NCBI RefSeq assembly: GCF_964355755.1
Contig: NC_092672.1
Location: forward strand, 2,852,001-2,916,000
Length of the DNA: 64,000 nt
Direction of reading: 5' to 3'
From: Antedon mediterranea
Taxonomy: Eukaryota; Echinodermata; Crinoidea; Comatulida; Antedonidae
Shown: piece after piece, positions 22,470 to 34,608 of the stretch
Position numbering within the stretch: the stretch's first letter is position 1
Layout: the number at the start of each line of letters is the position of its first letter
Notes under the pieces: model-generated
The model's database searches: none
What the model saw: only the letters and a program-made list of their open reading frames with translations
Told to the model about the DNA's origin: nothing
Position numbers and translations under genes: made by a program

Positions 22470-25400
22470 GACTGGCGTTTAAAAATCTACAGAGAAATAA
22501 ATTAATATTACTATTGGCCTACATAACAAAAGAGAGGAGTTTTTGTTTTACAAATCACCGTCATGTGAACGGAGAATATACATTGTGGGCGAGAGGGCGC
22601 GGGGGGGGGGGGGGTGTGATCGCGTGACCCCCATCTTTATCGTGCTACGTTTTACCATGAATTTGACACAGAATACATTTTTGAAATGCTCAAAATGGTA
22701 TTCGTTGATTCGGAATCCGCGATAGTAATATTTATTTTGAACTAATTTATTCTATAATGCAACGAAATGCGTGGTAATTGCTGTACTGCGGAAAGCATGA
22801 CATATATTTTCAATTATAAACAAACAAGCATTAGGCCTATGCTAGTGACTACTTACGTTTAAGATTGTGATCACCAGTACATTGTACAACTGGGACTACT
22901 TATTACTGCAGTGGTTTTATGAAATGCATCAAACCCACCTTGAACCAATGTTTCAATAGAAATGGCTAAACGAAATGCTAAACAAAACAGGGTAGGATCG
23001 CTATTATAGGCTACTAATCTCTACTTCTTTATACAACGCGATAGATTGTATTGCTTTTGGCTATGTAATGGAACATCGAGTTACATAAGGTTAATTATTC
23101 ACCCAGGCGTGAAATTACCTTGGGGGAAGTATGAATTTTGAATACTTCAAAATTACAATAGTTTATTGCGTTTCGTTCACCAGGAGACGAGAGACGTGTA
23201 AAGCATTTGTTAAAACAGCTGTTTCTGATACAGTATATACAGTATGATGTTTAGTATGAGAGGCGATACTCGATTCGCAAAAGAATTTATCATACATACG
23301 GACCGAGCAAAAAACCTAGATGTTAGTCTGTGTATGTTTAAGAGAGACAAATACGCGTTACTTAAATTTAAACCAGTTGATATGATCCATGGTTAAATAA
23401 TAAACATTATGATTTGTCATGGACCTACTGTTGCCTGTGTAACGCCAAATTAAGTGAAATTTCCAAATTAGGTTCGCATGGTCTGTATCACGCAAACCAA
23501 GGCAAGGCACCACTTTTGCAGTGGAAACTAATTTGGCGTGAAACCTGTCCAGCAGTTAAAATAGCCAAATCAAGAACCGAATGAGATAATTTGGTTGTCC
23601 TTATTACAACTACGTGTACCCCATAGCTTTTGGAGGCGTGCCTTTATAACTATGCCTTTTGTTTGTTAACATCTTTGATTGGCTGATTTGTTTTATTATG
23701 TAATTTTGTGACTTATATATGTTATCCTTTGTTACAATTCTTTTCACCTGATGATGGGCTATGCCCGAAACATGTCGTTAAAATAAATCTATATTGAGGC
23801 AGTTTTAACTTATTTGATCTTGATTTTTTTCTATATCCTGCCTATGCAGCTCTTTGATTTATATGTATACGTGTATATGTATTTGTCTACACGATGGTTC
23901 AAAGCCGTCTATACAGCGACAAAGCCTTTTCTTTTAACAAGGTTTTTTCAATCCTATAATGAACATTTACATAACAAAACAAAGTCATGCATGATACAAC
24001 AACATCTAATCGGATGATCTTTAAATTCTTTACAAACTTGAATTGATAATTGATAAGACTAAGACTAACTAAGAGGCTAAATGTGAATGACCGAGTATAT
24101 AAAAAAAAACAGACTGACTTTTAAAAAACAAGTTATAACATTTGGAATCAGATGACCTAAATTTATAATTATTTAAAACCTGGAAGCGGAACGGAATCAG
24201 GTGAAATTTGGATGAGTAGGCCCACCTATACTATGTAGGCCTATAGTCTAGACTGTAGAATAAATGAAATTTGGAAGAGAATCCCTGACTGTATAACACT
24301 TAAAATGATTACGAGAACGTTATTACAGGCTAGCTGACTTGAAATTTAGTAGACCTTAGTAGAATCAGAATCAGAAATTACTAACTAAGGAGAAATTGGA
24401 ATACGACAAATTTGGAAAACTTCAGAATCCGTTATCATTATACATAGATAGGGCGTTATACCTCCATGCGTTATGTGTACAATACTATCCATCCGAAGGT
24501 GTAGATATCATAACAAAAAATGTCCAAACGAAAGACTAGAACACTAAATATACTTACAGTTACATGTGCAGCAAAAAATGTGACGCGCACTGTAGGCCTT
24601 CGATGCAACGGCCAGTAGAAAATGTCCTTATAACTTCGTTGTTTACCGTACAATTTAAAATGCTTCTGCTGGTTATTTAGGCCTACTGTGCTGCACTGGT
24701 GATTTCCGATAGACCTATTAAATAATACTGTATTGACATTTCGGTTTGAATTATGCAAATGAGATAAGGAATCTGGAAATATCGTTGACCCGAACATTGT
24801 CCAATGTCATCAATCCATTCGTGTTATAGCTTCCGACGTTTCATTGGCTGGATTCCTATTGGCTCAGAGTGATTGGTGTATTTTCGTTACGGAATCATTT
24901 ATTGTTGTCTATGGTTCTAGACGACGATTACAATAATAAATATGTTGACACATGGCGTTTCATATAACTAGAGAGCAATTTTTAATTATGCCTGCTCCAA
25001 TAATGTAATTGTCTAAATTGTCTTCTAGTTACGTTTGATCATTATTTCTTCATGGTTTGATTGAAATTTAATTTTGGGCGGTGTGTAGACCCTTGCTGTA
25101 TTATTGAGCATGCTTCATTATCGATCGTTACAGTACTAAAGTATTGTGTAATCCAATTATCAAACATCTAAAATCAATTAATGGCAAATTAATTGCAGTA
25201 CAGGAGTAACACATTTCTCATTAATTGCCCCTTGATGCTATAGACCATGCTGTTAAATGATCTTGCATATAATAGCTCTCGTGGCTTTGTTTCTACTACA
25301 CCAGCTAAAAACTCAGAAACATCATGAAATAGAAAAATATCGTCACCCTTACCCAATTACAATGTCCCTAAAATTCCTCATTTTGTTTTGTTTACTTTTA

Positions 25401-25776
25401 GGACATCCACCATTGTCTTTGGTTATTTGCCTCCTAAACTTTATACCAATTCTTATTAAAAAGAATGTTTCAGCTATATGTTATAGGCCTAACATTTAAA
25501 TCTAAATTTAAACTATATATTTTACTAGGCCAATATTATTATAAAACAAACTTATATTGTAAACTATGTTCTAGCACATTAATGTGTATTTTTTATTTGA
25601 ATTCAAGAGGACCACTGGATATCAACTGACATTTTTATCCCAACTGGCACTTGGGATAACCTCTGTAAACATTGAAATAGAAAAACCAATCATACCGTAA
25701 AGAAAACTAACCATGCCCTCTCGATGAAATGCATTATTATCCTATTTCTCTTTATAAAAAGTTAAAATACAGACTC
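22470..25776. other. Gene-free stretch upstream of the sulfotransferase
   Basis: No exon supported on either strand. Contains a run of about 15 G at 22600-22614, AGGCCT words, the hammerhead-like repeat (listed separately), and three CCAAT/ATTGG words within 24820-24885 (CATTGGCTGG, CTATTGGCTC, GTGATTGGTG), which might mark an unannotated promoter. Confidence 0.35.
23707..23870 (+). mobile_element. Dispersed repeat with hammerhead-ribozyme-like core, copy 1
   Basis: About 165 bp nearly identical to 34443-34608. At 23748-23777 it carries CTGATGA, a GGGC-TAT-GCCC hairpin, GAAA and then CATGTC. That is the order of conserved parts in a hammerhead ribozyme with a very short stem III, as reported for Penelope-like retroelements. 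An AATAAA-like ATAAAT follows. No reverse transcriptase is nearby. Confidence 0.5.
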
Positions 25777-26455
25777 ATGTTAGTTGGGGAGCCAGGGTTC
25801 TTTTGTTAGACCCAGAAACGTGATTTATATCAAGTTTAGACACAGTGCCGGTTTTAAGTGGATCCGCTCTATAGGCTACATAGTTAAAATCAAAATTAAA
25901 GGTTTATTGACAGTTTTATGATTTCTATTACATTAGAACAAATATAAACATATACTTTGCGAGTAATTTGAGACCACAATTGTCACTTTCTGACCAGTGG
26001 TTGCTGAGATACATAATATGTATCTCAGCAATCACTGGTCAGAAAGTGACATATTATTATGTCCAATTTCTTGACCAGTGGTCAGAAAAGGGGTTTACGT
26101 TCACTTTTCGCAAAAGTTGCCCATTATAGTGAATAGAAATATGAGAGTTGTTTGGCCAAAAAAATATTCCAATACACCCAGTAGTTACAAAGTTACAAAA
26201 GGTCTTAACTTTGACCATATTGACATTTTGGCCCCTGTTTTGACTAAGCATCCCAATTTGTTTCGGCCAACAGCAAAAAAATTGATTTGTATTGATATAA
26301 GGAAGCAATAAAACATTGTTGGTATAGTTTGCTAGAGGGTGCAGGTGAATCCTTTCTGGCTCCCCAACTATGTAGCCTATAGAGCGGATCCACTTACCGG
26401 GTACTAAACTTGTCGATATAAAGAATCACGTTTCTTATATGGGTCTACAAAAGAA
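25777..26455. mobile_element. Inverted-repeat transposon with ~95-bp arms and central palindrome
   Basis: Left arm 25777-25881 and right arm 26357-26455 are reverse complements with few differences (GTGGATCCGCTCTATAGGCT and its complement are intact in both). Inside, 25981-26014 and 26018-26051 form a 34-bp near-perfect palindrome with one mismatch and a 3-base centre. Open frames on both strands in the interior look like by-products of low stop density. Confidence 0.7.
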
Positions 26456-28249
26456 CCTGGATTTTAGACGCCGACTATTAAACTCGTTTTTGGTTTTTAT
26501 GACAGATTTATTTCCGGAGATCCAATGCGTTTACAGTATAGTAAGATCCAAATACTATTAAGGCCTTGGAATAAACAGCATCGTAAAACTTAATGAAGTA
26601 ATACAATTATTCGCTGGTAGGGCCTACTACTTTAAATTAGCTATAGGCCTACATTAATAATCAATTATTCAATATGATTTTTTTTTTAAAGTCGTTTTTA
26701 TTTTTGTAAAGTCATGATGAAAAAATACTGTGAGAGAGAAACGTGTTATGTATAATCAAAGCCAGTAGAATGTTTTTTTGTTTATTAGATTATTCGTAGT
26801 GACGTTAGTTGGGCCTAAATATTATTGTTTTGATTTTGAGAAAAACGGATTCGGACGCCTCTAAAAATCACCACAATTTAGTGCATGTAAACAAACATAT
26901 AAATATGCATTTATAATAGCTTTTATCTGCTGCCAATCGGGCACTAAATGTTAGTATACCGTATGTAATTGTTTTTGTTTTTAATTTATCTGGTTGTTTT
27001 TGTATATCTCGGAGCAAACATAATTTCTATGTATATTTTATATCATCATCATTTACGCTATTCGTCTTGCGTAGACATTGCGTACGCTAATCGTCTTGCG
27101 TAGACATTGCGTACGCTAATCGTTTCCATTACTCTCTTTCGGTGGTCTGATGGTCTGTCATTAATTTTGCGATCGATGTATTTGCTTTTTTTATTCTTTA
27201 TATTTTATATGCAAATGACAATAAATGAAAGTAATTTTCAACTGATGAATGAATGAATGAATACGAAAAACATGAATAAACGCACAAAATACAATCAAAT
27301 GTTTTCATTTATTCGTTTAAAATAACTATACTTTATAGTACAGTATTTAATTTAACAATTACAAAATAATTATATAAATAGTGGTGTAGGGTTAAACACA
27401 CAATATAAACAAATTGTTGAACCTAATATTTAGGCTATAGTCGTTTTGTAAGAATTTGATACAATCTTACTACTTAGTAATACATTTAATTGCAAGCGGT
27501 TAACGTTTGTAATATTGTATTACCTGCGTTCAATAAATAACTTACTTAATATAAATATAATAAATTACTGAATGCTCATTATTTACAATAAGAAATTCTA
27601 AACCAGTATTTCCAAACTGAAATATAAACTTTTGAGGCGATAAGAGTGATAAATCAAAGTAGAAGTGAGAATATTTTGGATAGTTTTTGTAAAAGCTACA
27701 TAAAAAGAGCATGGACAAGTAAATTGAAAATGAGTGGGAGGAGGACTGTGGGGAGGGGGATGTGGGGAGGAGGGCTGTGGGGAGGCGGGATGTTTTATCA
27801 GTTGATTTTATTTAACACACTAGTACTATATTTTGTTTTGTATTCATTTGTGTAAAGTAATGATCTACTGTATTTATCGATTAAAATTGGTCGGGGTGGT
27901 GCGGAGGGGTTGGGATAGGATAGGGGTTGATAGTTGTTTTTGCCTGCCTTTTACTTTTCTGTATTTAAATTAATTAATTGTTATATTTTATATTGTGAAG
28001 GATGCACCTTGGTGCTAAGTGTGCCACCGATCTAAAGGTGTAATTCCAAATAAATAAATAAATAAAGAGGGCGCAATGAAAACTTTTAAGGCGACGACAG
28101 CAAAGATCTTTGATGACGATACAGCAGCGATAATTATAGAGGGCGCAATGTTAGAAAAATGTTATACTCTACTACTTAACGAGTTTAACTTTTGTATTGT
28201 TTGTTTTCAATTGACTGGTTTTATAAAAAGTAAGAGTACAGTGGAATTT
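26456..28249. other. Intergenic between the long-arm MITE and MMP gene 1
   Basis: No supported exon. Holds a 29-bp direct duplication (27061-27123, containing CGTCTTGCGTAGACATTGCG) and a G-rich repeat at 27738-27792. The 3' UTR of MMP gene 1 lies at the right end; a minus-strand AATAAA near 27806-27811 is a possible signal. Confidence 0.35.
27738..27792 (+). repeat. G-rich tandem tract with quadruplex potential
   Basis: Repeats of GTGGGGAGGAGG/GTGGGGAGGGGGAT place at least five runs of three or more G within about 55 bases, each separated by 1-7 bases. Confidence 0.6.
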
Positions 28250-31200
28250 TTACAAACAAATCCACCCTCTTTTTATTGGTCTGGGATATTCCTCTGCAAC
28301 CTTTCCAAGGATTTTATCAAACTTATAAAATTTGTCCTTTTTAAAGAAATATGTGTGGTCATTTCGCCAAGTTAGCGCGCCGTTAGTTCCTTTTGGCACC
28401 CCAGGGAACGTGTGTTGAAGTTTGGTACTAGTATGTTTAAAAGTTTTTTGTTGTTCTTCATCAAATATGTACACTTTTTTCTTCTTTATTATGTAGATGT
28501 GGCCGTCTTGTTCGAATGCACTATCTACGTTATCTGGCAATCCAGTTTCGATTATCAGTTTTGGGTAATCTTTGTCCATTTCAAAGTTGCTGTTGAATCT
28601 CCAAAATTGGTTATCTGTTAAACATAAATAATATTTATACATTATAAAAATAAATTATAAATAATAATAAACTATATTTAGTCAATTTGAACATTTGTTT
28701 GTTATCATTAAATCATGTTTTTCCCGCCAGTTTTCTTCTTTCACCTCTCCAGACTAATATGTTAAAGTTACGGATCATCATCTGTTGTTGGCTATCTTTT
28801 TATTAATATTTCGTCGTGAGGTGGTTTTCGATTAATCGTACGATCAAAACGGTAAATATATTGGCACACATGGCGTTTCATATGTATAAACAACGCAAGA
28901 CAATGAACATTTTTTATATATTATTATTATCGCCATGCTCCTCTTTGTATTACGTCATTGTTTATTGTGTTTCGCTACATTAAAATAAAGGGCCCGGTTA
29001 TCCACTCTGATCTAATACATCACTGTGCATTATCCATTTATTTTTTAATTTAAAAAACACATACTGTACCTTTAAAAACGTAAATTTTTTTGGTATTTGA
29101 AGAAAAGACAATGGCATCCATACCAGTCATCTCTTTTGCTTCTTCAACGTCCGGAAAAAGTTCGAAAAGAAGTTTGGGATAGCCTTGCTTGATTCCTGAT
29201 GACACGATTTCCCAGTAGTAGATCCCTGAGAAGAAGTATGTTCTCTCTTGCGGCCCTAAAGGAAAATTAAATAACAACATTAGTTCATTAGTTCATAGTT
29301 CACATACAATTGCTTAAAATTAGTTAAAGTTTAGCAATATACAGAAAAAGAAAAAAGCATTTGAAAAATACAACAGTTACAATATTACTCTGATAACAAT
29401 GAATTAACTTAATTGATTAAAAAGTCTGAATGTGGAACAAAAGAATTAAGGTAATTAATTATTTATGTGTTGGAGAGACACACCTTACCAGTGACAGCGT
29501 TTGTTTAATGCTTATTGTCTTTCCTCGGCCTCGTGTCTTGTTTTTCATATATATATATATATATATATATATTTTTATGTTTTTTTTGTAATTATTATTT
29601 TATGTTTATTGCCGAAATGAATAAAATAAAATAAATAAATAAAATAAAAAAGGAAGCGTTTTGTTCTACACCTCAAGCAGTCCTCAATCGCCTTCCAGAT
29701 CTTAACCATTGATAATTACTATATGGAGTGATTGGGCCTTGTCTTTCATTATGCTACTAACTTTATCATAAACTTTAACTTCAGGGCTGACCAATATTAT
29801 TTGCAATTGTGTTTGGTTCTCACCGCAATAATAGAGTACTAGATGCAACAATAGAAGGGAGTATTTATGTTTCGAATGTCTGTCTATATTTGAATTTCTG
29901 AGTCTATTTAGAAAATAAATTAATCAACTTACCTTGGAGTACTGCATCAAATTTTATTTTGCTTGTATTACATAAATCCAAACGCATTTCGTTCTGTGAA
30001 TTTCCTAGAAATAAATAAACACACGTTATTTTTTTTTTGGTTAACATTTTTTTTTCTGCTTGGATTCGTTGTTATGTGATTGGATGAAAGTTGTTCCGTT
30101 AATTGTCATTATTTAATTTGTGATTAGAATTGCTACTAACCCTAGAAAATTACCAATGATCTCTCATGTCTATACTTTAAAAAACTAATGGTTATATAAA
30201 CGGTTGAAAAACTACTACAGTACTTACTGTATAAGGTTTGAATTGACGTGATGTCATCGGATGGCAGTTCAAAGTTCTTATAATATTTTACTGGCCATGG
30301 TTTCATTATTGATTTGGTTTCATTAGACGTGTGTTCTAGGCCTAGGACATGACCGATCTCGTGAGCTGCAAGAACCATGATGTTGTATTTCGTTCCACTA
30401 GGATCGTGATACTGTTTCGGGCCTAGCCAAGTTTCGGCTTCGTCGAAGTGAACTTGTCCGCGTCTTTCTTCATTTGGAAAGAACGCGTGGGCTAAAACTT
30501 TCCCTATATAAGAAAAAAAATAAATGTTTTCACTTATAAAATTACAAAATAAATAGTTAAATTCAACCAAAAACCCATTGGCTGGCAACCAATTTGACTA
30601 TTTTCTTTCTTTAAATTACAGTTTTTTAGGTAAATACATTTTTCAATCCAATTTTTGGTCAAAGTGGCGAACTATAAAGTGACATTAAAATGGCATATTC
30701 ATCAAAAAGAATTATAATTTCAGGGGACTTCAGGGATACATCCAAAATAACGAAAAAACGAGTATTACATTTAGAACGCAGACAAGATTATTTAGATGAT
30801 ATATTAAGCCAGTTCCAAATGTCTTTCTTTTTGTTTAACCGACTTATTCAAAACAAAACCTTACCTGGTCCATCGAATTCCTTCTGATCTCCGTGGATCT
30901 TGTTTACAAAATCAAATCTAACATCTGAAACAGCGGCATCGTCTACTTGCGTGAATGTCAGTCCACTATTGTCAGACCATAGCTTCACAGCATACTCAAT
31001 ACCATCCTGTATTTCAGATGGTTTTAGATCAGTCGTTCGATTACCAATGTAATATTTCAGATTTCTTTTCTCCCATGCTGATCCTTAAAAAATGACTTAG
31101 AATTAGTTTTTTGTTATCAAGCTCTGTCACAAAAAAAGTGTGATATCCCCAAATATCGTAGTAATATGACATCATCATGTCCATACATTTTTTGTCACAT

Positions 31201-32730
31201 AAAGTTTGATAGTGTAGACAGAGCTTAAAAGCAGATTCACATTTGTTCCGATTATCTTACAAAACGGAACAGATGTGAATGGCGTTTCATACGTATAAAC
31301 AACGCTAGACGATGGTTTGTACAAACATGTAATGTAATAAACACGTTTGTTTAAAACTTTAGTTTAAAAAATAATTAAAAAAAATAACTTGGGGGGAAAA
31401 GTATAACTTCAGTGATGGCCTTTAGACCGCTAATTTCATTATAGGCCTAAACTAAATTCTTGATAATTATTTGATTAATTTTGCATATGCTGCTTTTCAA
31501 TTTAAATTTAAGAAATAAATGTTTTTCTCAATGATATATCGCAAGTTCGTAGGAGAAAAGAAGACACTTCTCTGTCGACAGATGCTTTAGTTTACTTTGG
31601 GGGTAACTCTAAAGCTCTCTCTACATTATCAAACTAGTTTGACATCATGTCCATATATGAGCACATCACGTTTGATAATGTAGACAGAGCTTTAGAATAC
31701 ATAAAGGCTTTTTAAGGCATATTTACCTTGAAAGGCGTTTCGTCTTCTACGTGTTGAATGCGCTTCATTTCCGGATATTTCGTCCGGAATGCCGCATCGT
31801 GGAGCTTGCATCTTAGAAATTGTTGGTTCGTCAAATTTACCAGTCACTTTTAATCCAGCAAATTCTTGAAATTCTCTATAATAAATTGTAAAAAAAAAAA
31901 ATTTTAGCTAACTAAATAATTATATAAAACGTATCTTTCATTCGTAGAGACCTAAGTTTACTAAGTATTTATAATTACAATTATTACTTACTCAATTTTT
32001 AAACTTAATTCAACATCATCATCAATATCGTCTGTCCCTCCACTGTACCAACCAAACTGTTTAAGGTACTCTATATTAGGCTAAAAGAAGAAAGAAGAAA
32101 GCACACGTTTTGTTTTACATATGTGTACTGTATTTAATTATTTTAATTTGTTCTTTCTTTAAACTGAAATACACTTTCAATACAAATGTACTGATTTTAA
32201 AGTGGTTACACAACATATACAAAAAACAAATATTAAAATTTAAAGAAAAACAAATAAAGAAAGTCTGTATTTATTTCTTTTTTTATGTTCCACCAGTCGG
32301 CGTTGCGATTTTTGTCGGGAAAATTTATTGAGAGCTAAAGTATTATACGTATAAAACGCCATATGTGCCAAATTATTTAGCTTTTGCTAATATCAATTCG
32401 AAACACGGTCTGAAACCTAGACTAACATATAAAAACTCATAATTAAATGTTGGTATGTGATAAACAGACCGTAAAATGTTTTTTATAGCATGAAGGATCT
32501 GATACGAACCTGAAGTTCAATTGTTCTTTTAATCGGAATTACGGAACGACATCAGCCTATAATATTATCCAGACTCACTGGAATATTCTGATGATTTGGA
32601 TAATTATCAATAGAAAAGTTTAAACAAATAAAAATGTACTTACATTTTCACCAGTTCCATCGTGTGTTGCTATTGGTAACGCATAACAGCAGTGAAACAT
32701 TAAAAGTATAAACACAAACATTTTTTCCAT
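28250..32730 (-). CDS. Secreted matrix metalloproteinase with hemopexin domain, MMP gene 1
   Basis: Eight coding exons in transcript order: 32730-32644, 32080-31992, 31875-31727, 31083-30865, 30503-30228, 30004-29933, 29255-29070, 28614-28250. Phases are 0, 2, 1, 1, 1, 1, 1, giving 480 residues. Parts in order: signal peptide ([12 protein letters not shown]), propeptide with cysteine switch PRCGIPD (84-90), a furin-type site TRRRR (100-104), catalytic domain with zinc motif [12 protein letters not shown] (229-240) and Met-turn SIMKP, a very short hinge, and a four-blade hemopexin domain bounded by cysteines in LDLC and at RGWICL at the C terminus. It is predicted to be a secreted zinc endopeptidase cleaving extracellular matrix, activated in the secretory pathway by a furin-like protease rather than outside the cell. 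No transmembrane or GPI segment. All catalytic ligands are present. A paralog with the same intron phases lies 6 kb upstream (in transcript direction) on the same strand. Confidence 0.9.
29547..29571. repeat. (AT)n microsatellite in MMP gene 1 intron
   Basis: About 12 AT units between hemopexin-coding exons 6 and 7. Confidence 0.9.
31120..31225. mobile_element. MITE family I copy in MMP gene 1 intron 3
   Basis: Left end shortened to AGCTCTGTCAC; right end GTTTGATAGTGTAGACAGAG intact; core GTAATATGACATCATCATGT. Confidence 0.7.
31613..31691. mobile_element. Short MITE family I copy in MMP gene 1 intron 3
   Basis: 79 bp, with ends AGCTCTCTCTACATTATCAA and TTTGATAATGTAGACAGAGC and most of the core deleted. 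Confidence 0.75.
32343..32425 (-). mobile_element. Diverged copy of the CAGACGGAG/GGCGTTTCAT repeat
   Basis: ACGTATAAAACGCCATATGT then ACGGTCTGAAACCTAGAC; intron 1 of MMP gene 1. Confidence 0.4.
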
Positions 32731-33982
32731 AATAACAATTATTCAAAGACTCTAATTCTAGCAGATGTTTTTTTTTATCAAGTCAGTCAATATCTGAAAC
32801 TATGTATTGAAACTTTTTATTTATAGTCTGCAGCACAGTGTGACAAAATGTACCAGGACTATTCTTGGGAATTACATAAGAGGATTTGATTGGTTAATAT
32901 CTGGCGCGGATTTCCTGTTCCTTGGCAACGGGGCTACTGTACTTGTCCTTTTAGCTGCATCACGACCTTTACGTCGTAACAAAATATTATGAAAACGTTT
33001 ATTTAATATTATATAGATATATTCTATATCATAACTATCATCATTATTATTATCATCGTCCTCGTGGTTGCCATCATCTTTCATAATCATATCGTCATAA
33101 TAATCAGTAATATGGTCACTAATAATTTAAAAATAAAGATTCTTCAACTTCATTGCCAGAAAACAACAAAGAAATTAACAGATATGATAAATTAGAAGGT
33201 TGAAAACACATTTATCTGGTCTAGTTTAACCCTCTTTAAATGAAAAAAATATATAATTGAATACAAACTTATTTTCATTATATCCATTAATCAAGTTAGT
33301 TAAGTTGTATTATAAATAATTCTATAGCTCTCAGATAAATAAAATATATATTGTACAATAATAACATAAACATTCATGCATTGATGTTTTTTTAAACTTA
33401 AAAATAACTGTTTCGAATGCCTTAAGGGTCTAGACGTTCGTTGGTGGAGAGGGACGATTCTTAGAAGTCTTGTTATATAATACGCAGAAACAACCAACAA
33501 CTCAGAAAATAAGACAAATAGAGCATAACGTTTAACCACTGGAAATCTAATTTTAAATAACACTTCCTTTATTTATGAATTAATCTCCGAAAAAGCAGTC
33601 AAAATCTGACCAAAATGACGATTTCAATTAGTTTTATCGTCATCATTGTTGACGTTTTTCTTCGAAAAATTCTCTGACAATTAGCCTAATAACAAACAGT
33701 ACGTACGTGTTTATATGTATATACAAATATTTATTCAGCCATAGTAACAGTAACAAACATTTATTACAAAAATTCCATCTTGTTTATTTTATTTTAGGCC
33801 TAAAACGATTTATAATAATGTTATTATTCATTATTATTTTCCGTTTTTTATGATTTTCTTCCAGGAAGAATAAAGTAACAAGATAAAGGTTGCCAGAATA
33901 CAACTTGTTTCCCATAATCCATCACTCCTATGTACGTTTTCGTAGTTACAGTTCAAATGAGTTCATATACTCTTCTTAAGTA

Positions 33983-34114
33983 AGCTTTGTCTAACAAGTT
34001 TGACAAAAAAAAGTGTCATGTGCTTTAATATGGTAGTGATATGACATCATCATGTCCATATATGGACACATCACATGTTTTCGTCACATAAACTTTGATA
34101 GTGTAGACAGAGTA
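33983..34114. mobile_element. MITE family I copy
   Basis: Ends AGCTTTGTCTAACAAGTTTG and CTTTGATAGTGTAGACAGAG, with core TAATATGGTAGTGATATGAC. Confidence 0.75.
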
Positions 34115-34442
34115 TCACAAGAAAATGGTATTCCGAATGAAGTATAGCTTGTTTCTCCATCACATTTTTAAGTAATTTTTATAAGTTATTAAAGCTCAAA
34201 TGACGTCATAGTCTTTAGCCTAATTGATCAAATCGCGTCGTGGTAAGCACTCCAAACATTTCAATTCTTTGCATTACTATAATATATATAAGATATAGAA
34301 TAAATTTAAGTAGTATAAATACGTTTTTAAAGCATAGGCTACTTTTATTGCATTCAGGATACAGTATATATAAGTGATTTTAACTACTTTATTGAATTGT
34401 CCTGTGTCTATATTTTTACATATATGTATAATATAGTATATA

Positions 34443-34608
34443 TTGTGACTTATATAAATGTTATCCTTTGTTACAATTCTCTTCATCTGATGATGGGCTA
34501 TGCCCGAAACATGTCGTACAAATAAACTTATATTGAGGCCGCTTTAACTTATTTGATCTTGATTCTTTTCTATGTCCTGCCTATGCAACTCTTTGATTTA
34601 TATATAGT
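34443..34608 (+). mobile_element. Dispersed repeat with hammerhead-ribozyme-like core, copy 2
   Basis: Nearly identical to 23707-23870. The core CTGATGA...GGGCTATGCCC-GAAA-CATGTC lies at 34487-34516 with no change in the conserved bases. Confidence 0.5.

Noticed and set aside
26057-26311. Overlapping open frames on both strands
   Set aside because: Inside an inverted-repeat MITE; both strands open by low stop density, no family match.
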